Assembly (NCBI RefSeq): GCF_004916975.1
Contig: NZ_STGQ01000001.1
Span: 186,001-250,000, forward strand
DNA: 64,000 bases
DNA from: Paenibacillus dokdonensis
Lineage (GTDB): Bacteria > Bacillota > Bacilli > Paenibacillales > Paenibacillaceae
Direction of reading: 5' to 3'
Part shown: positions 41,611 through 51,826 of the stretch, piece by piece
Layout: each line of letters starts with the position of its first letter
Numbering within the stretch: position 1 is the first letter of the stretch
Made by a program: the position numbers and the translations under genes
Notes under the pieces: generated by a model
Databases searched by the model: none
Told to the model about the DNA's origin: nothing
What the model saw: the letters and a program-made list of their open reading frames with translations, nothing else

Positions 41611-43641
41611 ATGAGCGGAAAACGCAAGAGTATGCTTACAGGCAGCATTATCAAGCATGCAATGAAGGACAGCATTATGAAATTGAATCCGGTCGTTATG
41701 TTGAAGAATCCGGTCATGTTCGTGGTTGAAATCGGCACATTTGTCGTTTTGTTGATGGTTCTGTTTCCAGACTATTTCAACACTGGAGGACGCCTTGGTT
41801 TTAATCTGACCGTATTTCTGATTCTGCTGTTCACGGTCCTGTTTGCGAACTTCGCCGAGGCGCTGGCTGAAGGCCGAGGTAAGGCACAGGCAGATTCCCT
41901 GAAGAAGAGCCAAAAAGAAACAACCGCCAATAAATGTGTTGGTCCGGATATTAAAGTTGTTAATTCTACAGAGCTTCGCAAAGGTGACATCGTCATCGTA
42001 TCGCAGGGCGAAATGATTCCGGGGGATGGTGAGGTCATCGAAGGACTCGCTTCAGTTGATGAATCGGCCATTACCGGGGAATCAGCCCCTGTCATTAAGG
42101 AAGCGGGCGGCGACTTCAGCTCCGTAACCGGTGGCACACGGGTAGTCAGTGACTGGATCAAGGTGGTCATCACCAGCGATCCGGGCGAATCTTTCATCGA
42201 CAGAATGATTTCACTCGTGGAGGGCGCATCCCGTCAGAAAACGCCGAATGAAATTGCGCTGAGTACGCTGTTGACGACATTGACACTTATCTTTCTGATT
42301 GTGGTCGTCACGCTTGCACCAATTGCCAAATATCTGGGGATATCGCTTGATATTCCGGTTCTCATATCCCTTCTGGTATGTCTGATTCCTACAACCATCG
42401 GCGGCCTGCTGTCAGCCATCGGGATTGCCGGGATGGACCGTGTTACCCAGTTCAATGTGCTGGCTATGTCCGGTAAGGCCGTGGAAGCTTCCGGTGATAT
42501 CAATACCATGATTCTGGATAAAACAGGGACAATTACGTATGGTAACCGGATGGCGAGCCAGTTCATTCCTACAGGCGATGCTTCCCTGCCAGAAACAGCC
42601 TATTGGGCGGCAGTAAGCTCACTTAAGGATGAAACACCGGAGGGACGGTCTGTTCTTGAGCTGATGAAGAAGCAGTCGCTGGGCTATGACGAGGATATTG
42701 CAGCAGGCGGCGAATTTATTGAATTCAAGGCAGAGACTAGAATGAGCGGCATTGATTTGCAGGATGGACGTCATGTCCGCAAGGGAGCGGTTGATGCGGT
42801 CCGCCAGTGGGTGCTTTCCCAGGGCGGCAGCATTCCATCGGATCTTACCGCGAACTCGGATGCGATTGCATCCGAAGGCGGAACGCCGCTTGCAGTTGCG
42901 GTTGACAACAAGATCTATGGCTTGATTCACCTGAAGGATACTGTAAAACCAGGTATGAAGGAACGCTTTGAACAACTCCGGCAGATGGGGATTAAGACCA
43001 TCATGTGTACGGGGGATAACCCGCTGACAGCGGCAACGATTGCGCGGGAAGCCGGTGTTGATGATTATATTGCGGAGAGCAAGCCGGAAGACAAAATCGC
43101 CGTGATTCGCCGGGAACAGGCCGAAGGCAAGCTGGTAGCCATGACCGGGGACGGCACGAATGACGCGCCTGCCCTGGCCCAGGCTGACGTCGGGATTGCA
43201 ATGAACAGCGGGACGGTGGCAGCGAAGGAAGCGGCAAACATGGTTGACCTGGACTCGGATCCCTCCAAGATCATTGAAGTTGTAGCCATCGGTAAACAAC
43301 TGCTGATGACCCGGGGCGCATTGACCACGTTCAGTATCGCGAATGATGTTGCCAAGTATTTTGCGATCATTCCCGCCATGTTCATGGTGGCCATTCCACA
43401 GATGAACGTGCTGAATGTGATGGCGCTGGGATCGCCGCTGTCGGCTATTCTGAGTGCACTGATTTTCAATGCCGTTATTATTCCGCTATTGATCCCGCTG
43501 GCAATGAAAGGCATCAAATACAAGCCGATGAGTTCGGCACGTCTGCTCAGCCGGAACCTGATGATCTTTGGAATCGGTGGTGTCATTGCTCCATTTGCCG
43601 GCATCAAGCTGATTGATTTGGTTGTGCATTTGTGGATTTAA
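41611..43641 (+). CDS. kdpB: Potassium-transporting ATPase subunit KdpB
   Basis: A 676-residue P-type ATPase subunit that powers Kdp. The phosphorylated aspartate is D303 in '[13 protein letters not shown]'. The actuator motif is '[12 protein letters not shown]', the hinge '[18 protein letters not shown]', and membrane segments lie near residues 25-75, 205-260 and at the C-terminus. The frame opens at 41572, but GAGGTGG before ATG 41611 gives the better start. In E. coli a serine in the TGES loop is inhibited by phosphorylation; the same TGES is present here. Confidence 0.97.
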   Translation: MSGKRKSMLTGSIIKHAMKDSIMKLNPVVMLKNPVMFVVEIGTFVVLLMVLFPDYFNTGGRLGFNLTVFLILLFTVLFANFAEALAEGRGKAQADSLKKSQKETTANKCVGPDIKVVNSTELRKGDIVIVSQGEMIPGDGEVIEGLASVDESAITGESAPVIKEAGGDFSSVTGGTRVVSDWIKVVITSDPGESFIDRMISLVEGASRQKTPNEIALSTLLTTLTLIFLIVVVTLAPIAKYLGISLDIPVLISLLVCLIPTTIGGLLSAIGIAGMDRVTQFNVLAMSGKAVEASGDINTMILDKTGTITYGNRMASQFIPTGDASLPETAYWAAVSSLKDETPEGRSVLELMKKQSLGYDEDIAAGGEFIEFKAETRMSGIDLQDGRHVRKGAVDAVRQWVLSQGGSIPSDLTANSDAIASEGGTPLAVAVDNKIYGLIHLKDTVKPGMKERFEQLRQMGIKTIMCTGDNPLTAATIAREAGVDDYIAESKPEDKIAVIRREQAEGKLVAMTGDGTNDAPALAQADVGIAMNSGTVAAKEAANMVDLDSDPSKIIEVVAIGKQLLMTRGALTTFSIANDVAKYFAIIPAMFMVAIPQMNVLNVMALGSPLSAILSALIFNAVIIPLLIPLAMKGIKYKPMSSARLLSRNLMIFGIGGVIAPFAGIKLIDLVVHLWI

Positions 43642-43705
43642 GGTCTGCGTTATAGAGAGAAAGGGAAACTTTCCATCACAAGCTTATGAAAAAGGATGAT
43701 ATACA

Positions 43706-44314
43706 ATGAAGACTACGGCGAAATTCGAAGAAGTGTCGCATGGATCCATTTGGCTTATAGCCCTGCGTTCCAGCTTATTGTTTATGGTGATTTGCGGCAT
43801 CGCTTATCCGCTGGCAAGCACAGGACTCGCCCAGCTGATTTTCCCGCATCAGGCCAACGGGAGTATGATCAAGGACAGCACAGGGCATACGGTGGGTTCA
43901 GAGCTCATCGGGCAGACCTTTGCGGATCCATCGTTTTTCCAAGGGCGGATATCCAGCATTGATAACGATGGTGCCGGATCAGGCTCTGGCAACTACGCTC
44001 CGTCGAATCCCGAGCTGCTGAAGCGAGTTAAGGATTCCATCGCCCAGTGGGAGAAAGAGAATCCCAAGGTGCCTGTCAGCGAGCTGCCTGTGGATCTGAT
44101 TACCAACTCCGGCTCAGGTCTGGACCCTCATATTACGCCTGCTTCTGCCGAGGTTCAAATTCCACGGATTAGCGCCCTGCGCCATATCCCAGAGGAACAG
44201 CTAAAACAGCTGGTTGCAAAGAGCATCGAAGGACGGGATCTTGGCGTTTTTGGCGAAGAGAGAGTAAATGTGCTGAAGCTGAATCTGGAGCTGCAGAAGC
44301 TGGGCAGCAAATAA
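43706..44314 (+). CDS. kdpC: Potassium-transporting ATPase subunit KdpC
   Basis: A 202-residue subunit with one N-terminal membrane helix (about 15-38, 'RSSLLFMVICGIAYPLAST') and an outer soluble domain. Typical motifs: 'GSELIGQTFADPSFFQGR', 'DLITNSGSGLDPHITPASA', 'IEGRDLGVFGEERVNVLKLN'. It stabilises the KdpAB complex. No kdpD or kdpE follows; a terminator ends the operon, leaving the c-di-AMP leader as the visible control. Confidence 0.96.
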   Translation: MKTTAKFEEVSHGSIWLIALRSSLLFMVICGIAYPLASTGLAQLIFPHQANGSMIKDSTGHTVGSELIGQTFADPSFFQGRISSIDNDGAGSGSGNYAPSNPELLKRVKDSIAQWEKENPKVPVSELPVDLITNSGSGLDPHITPASAEVQIPRISALRHIPEEQLKQLVAKSIEGRDLGVFGEERVNVLKLNLELQKLGSK

Positions 44315-44330
44315 CCAGTCCATTTGAAAA

Positions 44331-44372
44331 AAAAGTCCGCACGGCCGTCTTGAGACGCCATGCGGACTTTTA
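44331..44372. terminator. Bidirectional terminator between kdpC and mntH
   Basis: AAAAGTCCGCA pairs with TGCGGACTTTT; flanked by A-run and T-run, serves both converging genes. Confidence 0.88.
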
Positions 44373-44384
44373 TATATGGGGATA

Positions 44385-45734
44385 TCAGCCCATAAAGGTT
44401 TGATAAATGAGAAACAGGTTGAGTACAACGATAATAGCGGAAACACTCCATGCGAGAATTTTCACCCAAGCCGAATTGACGAATCCTCCCATGATCTTCT
44501 TGTCTCCGGTAAATTTGACCAGAGGAATGACTGCGAACGGGAGCTGGAGCGACAGGATCACCTGACTGAGGATCAATAGCTCTTCCGTTCCTTTTTCCCC
44601 GGCAATGATCGTAACAATGACTGCTGGAATGATGGCAATCAAACGTGTAATCAGCCGGCGCAGCCAAGGAGGAAGCTTGATATCCAGGAAGCCTTCCATC
44701 ACGATCTGTCCTGCCAAGGTGCCGGTAAGCGTTGAGTTTTGTCCCGAAGCCAGCAAAGCTACGGCAAATAAAATGCTCGCAAGTGTCGTTCCTACCAGCG
44801 GTGTCAGCATGTGATAAGCATCGCTGATCTCCGCTACTTCGGTCATTCCTGCCTTATGAAAAGTCGCTGCCGAGACGATCAGGATAGCTGCGTTAATGAA
44901 CAGCGCAAGGGTCAGGGCAATCGTGGAATCCCAAGCGGAAAACCGGATGGCCTGGCGTTTGCCTGTGTAGGTATTTTCATACTGCCTGGTCTGCACAATC
45001 GAAGAGTGGAGGTACAGATTATGCGGCATAACCGTTGCCCCGAGAATCGCAATAGCAATGTACAGCTTCTGATGATTGGTTATCAGGTCGGCTGTTGGGA
45101 TGAACCCGTTAAAAATGCTGCCTGCATCGGGTTTTGCCAGCCACAGGTCAACAGCAAAGCATGCGCCGATCGTTAAGACGAGCACAATGACGAGCGTTTC
45201 AATGGCCCGAAAGCCCTTGTGCTGCAAAAGAAGAATCAGGAGGACATCCAGTGCCGTAATTAATACGCCGTAAAGCAGTGGTATGCCGAATAGCAGCTTT
45301 AGCGCAATGGCTGAGCCGATGACCTCTGCAAGGTCACAGGCTGCGATGGCGAGTTCGCATAGAATCCAAAGGCCGATGGAGACGGGCTTGCTATACTGGT
45401 TGCGGCAGGCCTGCGCCAGATCATGACCGGTAACTATGCCAAGCTTGCTTGCAAGCGACTGCAGCAGTACTGCCATCAGGTTGGACATCAGAATAACAGC
45501 CAGCAGGGAATATCCAAACTGGGCACCACCGGCAATATCCGTTGCCCAGTTGCCCGGGTCCATATATCCAACAGCCACAAGATAGCCGGGACCCACAAAC
45601 GCGAGAAATTTACGAAAAGTGGAACCCTTCAATGGAACCTTCATGGAGTGGTTTAGTTCTGATAATGAGGAGCGCTCTTTAGGCTTGGTCCAGTTTTCTG
45701 CTTGATCGGAATCCATAACTTCAGTGTCTTTCAT
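44385..45734 (-). CDS. mntH: Nramp-family manganese transporter
   Basis: A 449-residue proton-coupled Mn(II)/Fe(II) importer with eleven or so membrane helices. Metal-binding motifs are intact: '[20 protein letters not shown]' in helix 1 and '[19 protein letters not shown]' in helix 6. The N-terminal 45 residues are a charged cytoplasmic tail. An imperfect MntR-like sequence (GTTCGTCTAGGGAAAC, 45809-45824) lies upstream, too weak to list as a site. The B. subtilis mntH is MntR controlled, so similar control is likely here. Confidence 0.95.
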   Translation of the reverse strand: MKDTEVMDSDQAENWTKPKERSSLSELNHSMKVPLKGSTFRKFLAFVGPGYLVAVGYMDPGNWATDIAGGAQFGYSLLAVILMSNLMAVLLQSLASKLGIVTGHDLAQACRNQYSKPVSIGLWILCELAIAACDLAEVIGSAIALKLLFGIPLLYGVLITALDVLLILLLQHKGFRAIETLVIVLVLTIGACFAVDLWLAKPDAGSIFNGFIPTADLITNHQKLYIAIAILGATVMPHNLYLHSSIVQTRQYENTYTGKRQAIRFSAWDSTIALTLALFINAAILIVSAATFHKAGMTEVAEISDAYHMLTPLVGTTLASILFAVALLASGQNSTLTGTLAGQIVMEGFLDIKLPPWLRRLITRLIAIIPAVIVTIIAGEKGTEELLILSQVILSLQLPFAVIPLVKFTGDKKIMGGFVNSAWVKILAWSVSAIIVVLNLFLIYQTFMG

Positions 45735-45955
45735 CTATATCACACACCTTGTTGCAATTTATTCTTATATATTAAACAGCTTAATATTCATTGTACTCAT
45801 ACAAATATGTTCGTCTAGGGAAACTTTTGTGCGGGTGTGCAAAGGATATGAAAATGTTTCCTCTCAGTATTGTACAGTGAACTATACGTTTCAAATCAGG
45901 CCGTTAGCTTTAATGAAGGAGGTAGGTTATTTCAGGAAAAAAGGAGACGGTGAAG

Positions 45956-46375
45956 ATGGAAGCACTATACACAGCTACAACAACAGTACGTGGTGGTCGT
46001 GAAGGTTCGATTACATCATCCGACGGTGTCCTGAAGCATGATCTCAGCATGCCCAAGGAGCTTGGAGGCTCCGGCGGCAGCGGCACCAACCCAGAGCAGC
46101 TGTTTTCTGCAGGCTATGGAGCCTGCTACGAAAGCGCGCTAGCTAATATCGCTCGCAAAGAAGGCGTATCTCTCCACGACGTGGAGATTAACTCTAATGT
46201 AATGATTGGCAAGGATGAAAGCGATGGCGGATTCCGCCTTTCTGTTCGAATGGACATTAAAATGCCGGGAATCGAACGGTCCCAGGCAGAAGATCTCGCC
46301 AGGAAAGCGCATGATTTCTGTCCGTATTCCAAAGCGACCCGCGGAAATATCGATGTGGAGCTGAACGTCGTTTAA
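45956..46375 (+). CDS. ohr: Organic hydroperoxide resistance protein (Ohr/OsmC)
   Basis: A 139-residue thiol peroxidase of the Ohr subfamily that reduces lipid and organic peroxides. The two catalytic cysteines are C57 ('SAGYGACYESALANIA') and C122 ('AHDFCPYSKATRGN'); the ionising arginine lies in 'TTTVRGGREG'. ATG 45956 stands 9 bases after GGAG and is preferred to the GTG 6 bases earlier. No ohrR regulator is next to it. A terminator follows. Confidence 0.94.
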   Translation: MEALYTATTTVRGGREGSITSSDGVLKHDLSMPKELGGSGGSGTNPEQLFSAGYGACYESALANIARKEGVSLHDVEINSNVMIGKDESDGGFRLSVRMDIKMPGIERSQAEDLARKAHDFCPYSKATRGNIDVELNVV

Positions 46376-46414
46376 ACAGCTTCAACTTATGATCGTATAG
46401 CATCTCCAAATCAT

Positions 46415-46454
46415 AGCCGGTACCGGATGGCGAGCCATTCAGGCCGGCTTTTTT
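46415..46454 (+). terminator. Terminator of ohr
   Basis: AGCCGG (46415) pairs with CCGGCT (46444) and is followed by TTTTTGG; the loop is about 23 bases with a possible inner hairpin. Confidence 0.6.
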
Positions 46455-46591
46455 GGTGTAAACTGTATAGGGGAAGGCAAATTGACGTAACCTTTTATTG
46501 ACATGAAGTTTAAAATTCTTTAATATGTCTAGGTACTTGATACTTTGATTTTTGTTTCAAGACAAGAAATTTATATAGACGGGTGATGCAT

Positions 46592-46876
46592 ATGTCTTAC
46601 AGACCAGTGATTTCGAACATGAAGGAAGCCAGCAGCAGCGAACAAAGCGGATTGTATGAATTCATTCTTGATCTGGCTGACGGAACAGTGTGCCGTGTGT
46701 TCTATAGCCGTTATCCGGAATGGAAAATGACAAACATCAGCCGATTGCAAAAGACGCCTTGCCCTGTGTGCCGCAAAGATTTCATTTGCAAATGCATCGA
46801 GAGCTACAAAGGCGAGCTGAGTCAGCAAATCGAAGAGAACCAATGGATCGACAAAGCTCTGGCTGCGGTCAAGTAA
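46592..46876 (+). CDS. Conserved hypothetical protein with a small cysteine cluster
   Basis: A 94-residue soluble protein, no known family. The C-terminal half has 'CPVCRKDFICKCIES', a CxxC plus CxC group that could bind zinc or iron. The N-terminal half is strand-rich ('GLYEFILDLADGTVCRVFYS'). ATG 46592 is taken, though GTG/ATG codons 3-9 bases upstream are possible since the ribosome site (GGGTGATG) is weak. Monocistronic with a terminator after it; neighbours are redox genes (ohr, DCC protein), which fits a thiol- or metal-related job but does not prove it. Confidence 0.6.
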   Translation: MSYRPVISNMKEASSSEQSGLYEFILDLADGTVCRVFYSRYPEWKMTNISRLQKTPCPVCRKDFICKCIESYKGELSQQIEENQWIDKALAAVK

Positions 46877-46888
46877 TCTGTCGAACCA

Positions 46889-46925
46889 GAGATACAGGCG
46901 CGGGAAGCTACCCGGGCTTTTTTCT
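46889..46925 (+). terminator. Rho-independent terminator
   Basis: GCGCGGG and TAGC-CCGGGC arms pair imperfectly and are followed by TTTTTTCTTTTT. Confidence 0.6.
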
Positions 46926-47023
46926 TTTTGTCTGGATTTTTTAATCTGAGTTTTGTTTAACCTGTCTAAATGGCTTGATTTTTAGAGGAGTTAGCCAGAT
47001 ACTTTACTCAGGAGGTGCCGCAG

Positions 47024-47452
47024 ATGAATGATGAACAAGGGCCTGAGGGAAACGGCTATCAAGGGATCGTCCTCGTAGACGGGGTATGTCATTTATGCCA
47101 GGGGCTTACACGTTTTATCATTGAGCGTGATCCGCTTGCCAAGTTCCAGTTTGCTTCATTACAATCCGATATTGGCGCCGAACTGCTGCACAAGGGCGGA
47201 CTGCCTGTGGATGAAGTAGATACCGTGGTAGTAATTGAAAACGGGAAATATTATATCCGCTCGGCGGCTGTGCTCTGTATTGTCCGTCAATTAAAGATGC
47301 CTTGGCCGCTGCTGTATGCTTTTGCATTTGTTCCTCTTCCAGTCCGTGATTATCTCTACCGTTATGTTGCACGCAACCGGTACCGCTGGTTTGGCAAGGA
47401 AGAGCAGTGTATGCTGCCGACCCCTGAGCTGCGGAAGCGATTTTTATCATGA
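47024..47452 (+). CDS. DCC-family (DUF393) thioredoxin-like protein
   Basis: A 142-residue protein named for its opening motif D-x-x-C-x-x-C, here 'VLVDGVCHLCQGLTRF' with C22 and C25. 'FQFASLQSDIGAELL' and 'YIRSAAVLCIVRQL' are family blocks. The fold is thioredoxin-like and the family is predicted to do thiol-disulfide exchange; substrates are unknown. AGGAGGTG sets the ATG at 47024, nine bases inside the longest frame. It ends 125 bases before a strong terminator at 47577. Confidence 0.87.
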   Translation: MNDEQGPEGNGYQGIVLVDGVCHLCQGLTRFIIERDPLAKFQFASLQSDIGAELLHKGGLPVDEVDTVVVIENGKYYIRSAAVLCIVRQLKMPWPLLYAFAFVPLPVRDYLYRYVARNRYRWFGKEEQCMLPTPELRKRFLS

Positions 47453-47576
47453 TGTTTCGGCATATGTGTCATTCAAGGACATATTTGCTCTATATGTCGA
47501 TATTTTACACATTTTGTATTGTTTTTCATTACGGGATATGATAAATTCCTAATTAAGTAAATCAAGCTGATAACGG

Positions 47577-47627
47577 AAGCACCGTTTCTTCAGCCGCTTA
47601 TGCGGTTGTTGAACGGTGCTTTTTTTC
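47577..47627 (+). terminator. Strong rho-independent terminator
   Basis: AAGCACCGTT pairs with AACGGTGCTT, with an inner CCGC-TTAT-GCGG hairpin, followed by seven T; it insulates the tad operon from upstream genes. Confidence 0.9.
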
Positions 47628-47643
47628 ATGCTGTGAATGGGGG

Positions 47644-48804
47644 ATGAAGAGCCTTATGGTGACGTATAAGGTGGTCCTGGCTGTCAAAGAGCCGCAGTAT
47701 CTGGAGCCGCTGCTTCATTACGTTCATGCAAGCGAGTTTGGCAATAAATTGAGAATGATCGGATTTACGCGTATGGAGCCGTTTCTTGCGTATATGAGCG
47801 GGGAGGAGAAGCCGGATCTGGTCATCGGGGACAGCGAGCTGCTGGAGCACTGGCTTCGGCAGGAGGATACGACATGCCCTTGGAAGCGTCTTGGTACAGG
47901 TGAAGATCCATCCACGGAGTTGGCCAAGTATCAACCGCTTCCGGAGCTCATCGGAGCCATACTTCAAGCATGTCAAAAGGGTGGAAGCCGTTCAAGAGCG
48001 GCTGAGCAGCAGGAAGCTGGAGCGGTGACTATCGGCTTGGTTTCCACCGTTGGAGGGAGCGGTAAAACGACGACTGCAGTCAATATGGCCAAACAGCTCG
48101 GCGGGATGGGACTTTCGGTGTTCTACCTGAATCTGGAGACGCTGAACAGCAGCGCCGTGTTTCCAAGACAGGGCCGGAAAGCAGAGGATGCCCAGGGACT
48201 GCCGAGGTTGCTGTATGAGATGAAAGCTGCAATGGAAACGAAAAGCGCTGGGGCGATACCTTTAGAACCCTTTATAGCAAGTCACTCTGCGATGAAATGT
48301 GACTGGTTTGAGCCGGTTAACAACCGGAATGAAATCCTGCAATTAAGCAAATCCGACGTACTCAGGCTGCTGGATATGCTCTCGCTAAGCGGCAGATACG
48401 ATGTGATTATCGCTGACACGGATTCAGGGTTGAATGAGCGTACGGATGCTGTTATGGAGGGCTGCAGCCAGCTGGTATGGATATTGCTGGATGATTTGAT
48501 ACATATGTTCAAAAGCGGACAGCAGCTTTCCTACATGGAGCGCAGCAGCAGCGGACGGTTCACTGAAATAGCAGCAAAGAGCCGATTTATCGTTAATCGC
48601 TATGTGGGTGAGCTTGCCAATCCGCTTCCTGGCGTCATTCAGGGGATTGATGGCTTTCTCCCTTACATCCCTTCATGGAAGCAGAATAGTAACGCGGAGC
48701 TGCTGCTGAGCTCACCTATTTTTCAGCGTGATATCCTCAAGCTCTGCCGGGAGCTGCTTGGCGAGGATGTGCTTGAGGAAACCGGGGTGAGGGCATATGG
48801 ATGA
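47644..48804 (+). CDS. TadZ/CpaE-like MinD-family ATPase
   Basis: A 386-residue protein of the Tad (type IVc) pilus assembly system. Residues 1-115 form a receiver-like domain ('PDLVIGDSELLEHWL'). The MinD/ParA-type ATPase follows, with deviant Walker A 'STVGGSGKTTTAVNMAKQLG' near residue 140 and 'YDVIIADTDSGLNERTDA' as Walker B. TadZ proteins place the pilus machine at a cell site. The start is uncertain: ATG 47644 is too close to GGGGG, and ATG 47656 or GTG 47659 fit as well. Its end overlaps the tadA start by 8 bases, so the two are coupled. Confidence 0.8.
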   Translation: MKSLMVTYKVVLAVKEPQYLEPLLHYVHASEFGNKLRMIGFTRMEPFLAYMSGEEKPDLVIGDSELLEHWLRQEDTTCPWKRLGTGEDPSTELAKYQPLPELIGAILQACQKGGSRSRAAEQQEAGAVTIGLVSTVGGSGKTTTAVNMAKQLGGMGLSVFYLNLETLNSSAVFPRQGRKAEDAQGLPRLLYEMKAAMETKSAGAIPLEPFIASHSAMKCDWFEPVNNRNEILQLSKSDVLRLLDMLSLSGRYDVIIADTDSGLNERTDAVMEGCSQLVWILLDDLIHMFKSGQQLSYMERSSSGRFTEIAAKSRFIVNRYVGELANPLPGVIQGIDGFLPYIPSWKQNSNAELLLSSPIFQRDILKLCRELLGEDVLEETGVRAYG

Positions 48805-49666
48805 AGAGGTGTTCAGACAGCTTCGCGGAGAGGTAAGGTCCGGACTGGATGTCACTTCCGCGCTGGACAACAGCGAGCTGATGAAATATATCGAGCGTAC
48901 CGTCTTCAGCCGCCGGGAACTGCTGGAACTGACAGCAACGGAGAAAAGGAGGCTTGTCCGGCGCATCTATGATTCGTTTCGGGGTCTTGATATTTTACAG
49001 CCGCTGGTTGATGATCCGGCCATTACAGAAATTATGATCAACAGTCACCGGGATATCTTTATCGAACAAAACGGTGAAGTCTCCAAGCTTTTACTGGAGT
49101 TTGAGTCCCAAACCCGGCTGGAGGATATCATTCAGACCATTGTGTCGGGTGTGAACCGGGTGGTTAACGAATCGTCGCCTATCGTGGATGCCCGTTTGAA
49201 GGATGGCTCCCGCGTCAACATTGTACTTCCTCCCATCGCATTAAAAGGACCTACCATGACCATCCGAAAGTTTCCTGAAAAGCCGATGACCATGGAGGAT
49301 TTGGTGCAGCGAGGCGCTCTTGGCGAGGAGGCCTCCCTGTTTCTACAAAAGCTGGTTGCAGGAAAATACAACATATTTATCAGCGGTGGTACGGGATCCG
49401 GCAAAACCACATTTTTAAATGCTTTGTCCCAGTTTATTCCGGCGGATGAGCGGGTCATCACCATTGAAGATTCGGCGGAGCTGCAGATTGTGACCGTGCC
49501 GAACCTGGTTTCGATGGAGACCCGCAATGCGAATACAGAAGGCCGTGGAGAAATCGCGATTCGGGATCTGATCCGCTCATCGCTTCGGATGCGTCCAAAC
49601 CGGATTGTTGTCGGAGAGGTGCGGGGAAGCGAAGCCCTTGATATGCTGCAGGCGATGTTTATATAA
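48797..49666 (+). CDS. TadA/CpaF pilus-assembly ATPase, 5' part, cut by an integrative element
   Basis: The first 287 or so residues of a type II/IV secretion ATPase. N-terminal domain ('LVDDPAITEIMINSHRDIFI'), Walker A in 'FISGGTGSGKTTFLNALS', Asp box 'ERVITIEDSAELQI', Walker B 'RPNRIVVGEVRGSEALD'. The protein should continue 'LQAMNTGHDGS...'; instead, homology stops after ATG at 49657 and only two foreign codons precede TAA. The remainder of tadA must be on the far side of the inserted element, outside the window. The tad operon is therefore interrupted as it stands, losing the rest of TadA and probably tadBC and flp expression from this promoter. Confidence 0.88.
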   Translation: MDEEVFRQLRGEVRSGLDVTSALDNSELMKYIERTVFSRRELLELTATEKRRLVRRIYDSFRGLDILQPLVDDPAITEIMINSHRDIFIEQNGEVSKLLLEFESQTRLEDIIQTIVSGVNRVVNESSPIVDARLKDGSRVNIVLPPIALKGPTMTIRKFPEKPMTMEDLVQRGALGEEASLFLQKLVAGKYNIFISGGTGSGKTTFLNALSQFIPADERVITIEDSAELQIVTVPNLVSMETRNANTEGRGEIAIRDLIRSSLRMRPNRIVVGEVRGSEALDMLQAMFI

Positions 49667-49711
49667 TAGGACAAATAAACTAGTCTTCTATTCTATTGAG
49701 GATTTTTCCTC

Positions 49712-51517
49712 TTAAAACAGTATTTCTTCTTCATTTGGTTCTCGACTCACGTTTTCAGCCATTTGATCAATGACTTCATTTGGAAGTTCATGACTTGGTA
49801 TCGTAATCATTGATTTTCGTAATTTTCTAAAGCTTTCGGTTAGAATAGCACTCTCAGTTGTATCGAGGAAATTCCAATCAATTTCTAATGTCGTGTATTT
49901 ATCGAAGTTAGATGTATCGTCACTAAAAACGGGTTCGTCAATGGTTGTAGCTACAATCCTGTTTATAATTTTACGTAATACCCCGTTGGTTAAGTTGTCT
50001 ACATCTAGGTCATTAAGAAATGCTGTAAATTGATTGAATCTCAAGTGTAACTTCTCAATCTCTTGGTCAATGTAAATAAGTTGATTAAGTTTTGATTCCG
50101 CTTCGTAGAGTTGGACATTAAACTCTTTGTTTAGTTCATCGAATTCCTCTTGTGTAATGCTTTCTCTGTTTACCTGTTTGAGGATACCCTTTTTATCAAT
50201 CTTAATTTCGTCAATCTCTATTTGAAGTTGTTGTTTCATAACTTCAATATCTTTAGCATTGTACCTAGTTTTCAAGATGGTTTGAAGATAATACTTTCGT
50301 TTGTTAGGTGTATTACGATATTTAATAATTTCTTCTTTAACAAATGCAATTAATTTTTCCTCGTGTTGTAGATTGCGATATCCGCATTTATGCTTCCCAA
50401 ACTGGTCATTGTTTCTACAGAACCAGTAGAGGAAAGTGTTCTTGTGGTTTTTCTGAACCTTTCGTCTTAGGCTTCCGCCGCAGTTACCACACTTCAATAG
50501 GTTTGAGAATAGGTGCTTACTTGAATGCCTACTTAGACCTCTTTCAATATTACGTTGCTTCTTATTCATTTCATTGCCATCTTCGTCTTCAACGATAATA
50601 TTTTTATATTTGAAGTCTCCAAATTTCTCAAGCCGTTTTTCCTTTTCAAGTTGAACAAGTCTAAATGTTTCGTCATCAATCATTCTTAACGATTCATCAT
50701 GTGTTACTACTTGTTCTTCTTTAGGTATTTTTTTAATTATGTTGCGATTTATATCAGTTTTTTGTGTTCGATGTAACCGTATTTCACCAGTATACACCGA
50801 ATTTTTAAGCATCTTTGAAACCAAGCTTTGATCCCAGATTGTCTTACCGCTTTTTGTCGGAACATTTCTAGCGTTCAGTTCTTTGGCAATATTCCGTTGT
50901 CCCATACTCTCATTTAGAAATAAGTGATAAACCTCACGAACGATCTTTTCTTCATCATCGTTCTTAACCAATTTACCTTCTTTTAGATTGTATCCGTATG
51001 GTTCTCTCCCACCCCATATACCTTTCTTATAACCACGCATTTTTCCAAATTGTACACTATCGCTTTTAGCCCTTGATTCTTCTTGAGCCATACCTGCAAA
51101 AATCGTAATCTTTAAGTCGTCAGAACCGTTTAATGTATTGATTTTAACGTCTTCGAAATAAACACCAATACCTAATTCTTTAAGGTCACCTATAGATTTT
51201 AAGATTTCTTGAACATTTCTTCCAAATCTACTAATGTTTTTTGTGAAAATGATATCAAATTTTCTAGCTTTTGCATCACGCATCATCTGTTGGAATGCTT
51301 TTCTATACTTGATGGATTTTGCTCCTGAAAAGCCTTCATCTACATAGTATCCTTGTGTTGCTTCTACTGACCCATCTCTTTTACAGAATACCCCTGACTC
51401 AACAGGCTGGTACTTATGGCTTTGAAGATATTCTTGAAAGAAATCCACCTGCGAAATAATAGATTTTTTTTGTTCTTCTGAATCTGAACTGACACGAGCA
51501 TAAAAAGTGGCTCTCAT
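49712..51517 (-). CDS. Large serine recombinase (integrase)
   Basis: A 601-residue site-specific recombinase. The resolvase domain holds nucleophile S10 ('TFYARVSSDSEEQ') and 'FTKNISRFGRNVQEIL' with the catalytic arginines (about 1-165). The recombinase DNA-binding domain ('PYGYNLKEGKLV', 'SVYTGEIRLHR', about 170-290) follows. A zinc ribbon uses C343, C346, C367 and C378. A coiled coil (about 415-480) controls integration versus excision in this class. AGGAGG lies before the ATG. Its position, reading outward at the element edge, is standard for integrases next to att. Excision would need a directionality factor, not recognised here. Confidence 0.96.
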   Translation of the reverse strand: MRATFYARVSSDSEEQKKSIISQVDFFQEYLQSHKYQPVESGVFCKRDGSVEATQGYYVDEGFSGAKSIKYRKAFQQMMRDAKARKFDIIFTKNISRFGRNVQEILKSIGDLKELGIGVYFEDVKINTLNGSDDLKITIFAGMAQEESRAKSDSVQFGKMRGYKKGIWGGREPYGYNLKEGKLVKNDDEEKIVREVYHLFLNESMGQRNIAKELNARNVPTKSGKTIWDQSLVSKMLKNSVYTGEIRLHRTQKTDINRNIIKKIPKEEQVVTHDESLRMIDDETFRLVQLEKEKRLEKFGDFKYKNIIVEDEDGNEMNKKQRNIERGLSRHSSKHLFSNLLKCGNCGGSLRRKVQKNHKNTFLYWFCRNNDQFGKHKCGYRNLQHEEKLIAFVKEEIIKYRNTPNKRKYYLQTILKTRYNAKDIEVMKQQLQIEIDEIKIDKKGILKQVNRESITQEEFDELNKEFNVQLYEAESKLNQLIYIDQEIEKLHLRFNQFTAFLNDLDVDNLTNGVLRKIINRIVATTIDEPVFSDDTSNFDKYTTLEIDWNFLDTTESAILTESFRKLRKSMITIPSHELPNEVIDQMAENVSREPNEEEILF

Positions 51518-51775
51518 ATCATTACCTCCTAAGTGATTGGTGACATATTCATATAATAGGTAACATTAACATTTAAGGTTTAATTCGTCCAACATGTCGA
51601 CAACTTTATTTCATATACGTAAAATGCGTCTTTAGTTGATGTTTATGTGGCACATTAATCTAACCCAAATTCGAATTAGGAAAGTATGTTGCATGTGGCG
51701 ATTTATTGAAATTTTGTGTATACTCTTTTCTAGGTAAGGATAACTTGCCTTTCCATTTTCAAAAACAGGAAACGG

Positions 51776-51826
51776 AAGCTTAATCCATCAACTTGTCAGG
51801 GTTGGGGTGGATTAGGCTTTCTTTTG
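51776..51826 (+). terminator. Hairpin with T-rich tail in the recombinase/XRE intergenic region
   Basis: AAGCTTAATCC pairs with GGATTAGGCTT around a 28-base loop and is followed by TCTTTTG. The 741-base gap 51518-52258 contains this hairpin, a strong promoter at 52122 and a second hairpin at 52202, but no convincing gene. The layout suggests a short untranslated RNA or leader, transcribed rightward. Confidence 0.45.

Noticed and set aside
45809..45824. MntR box before mntH
   Set aside because: GTTCGTCTAGGGAAAC is only loosely symmetric; too weak without comparison.
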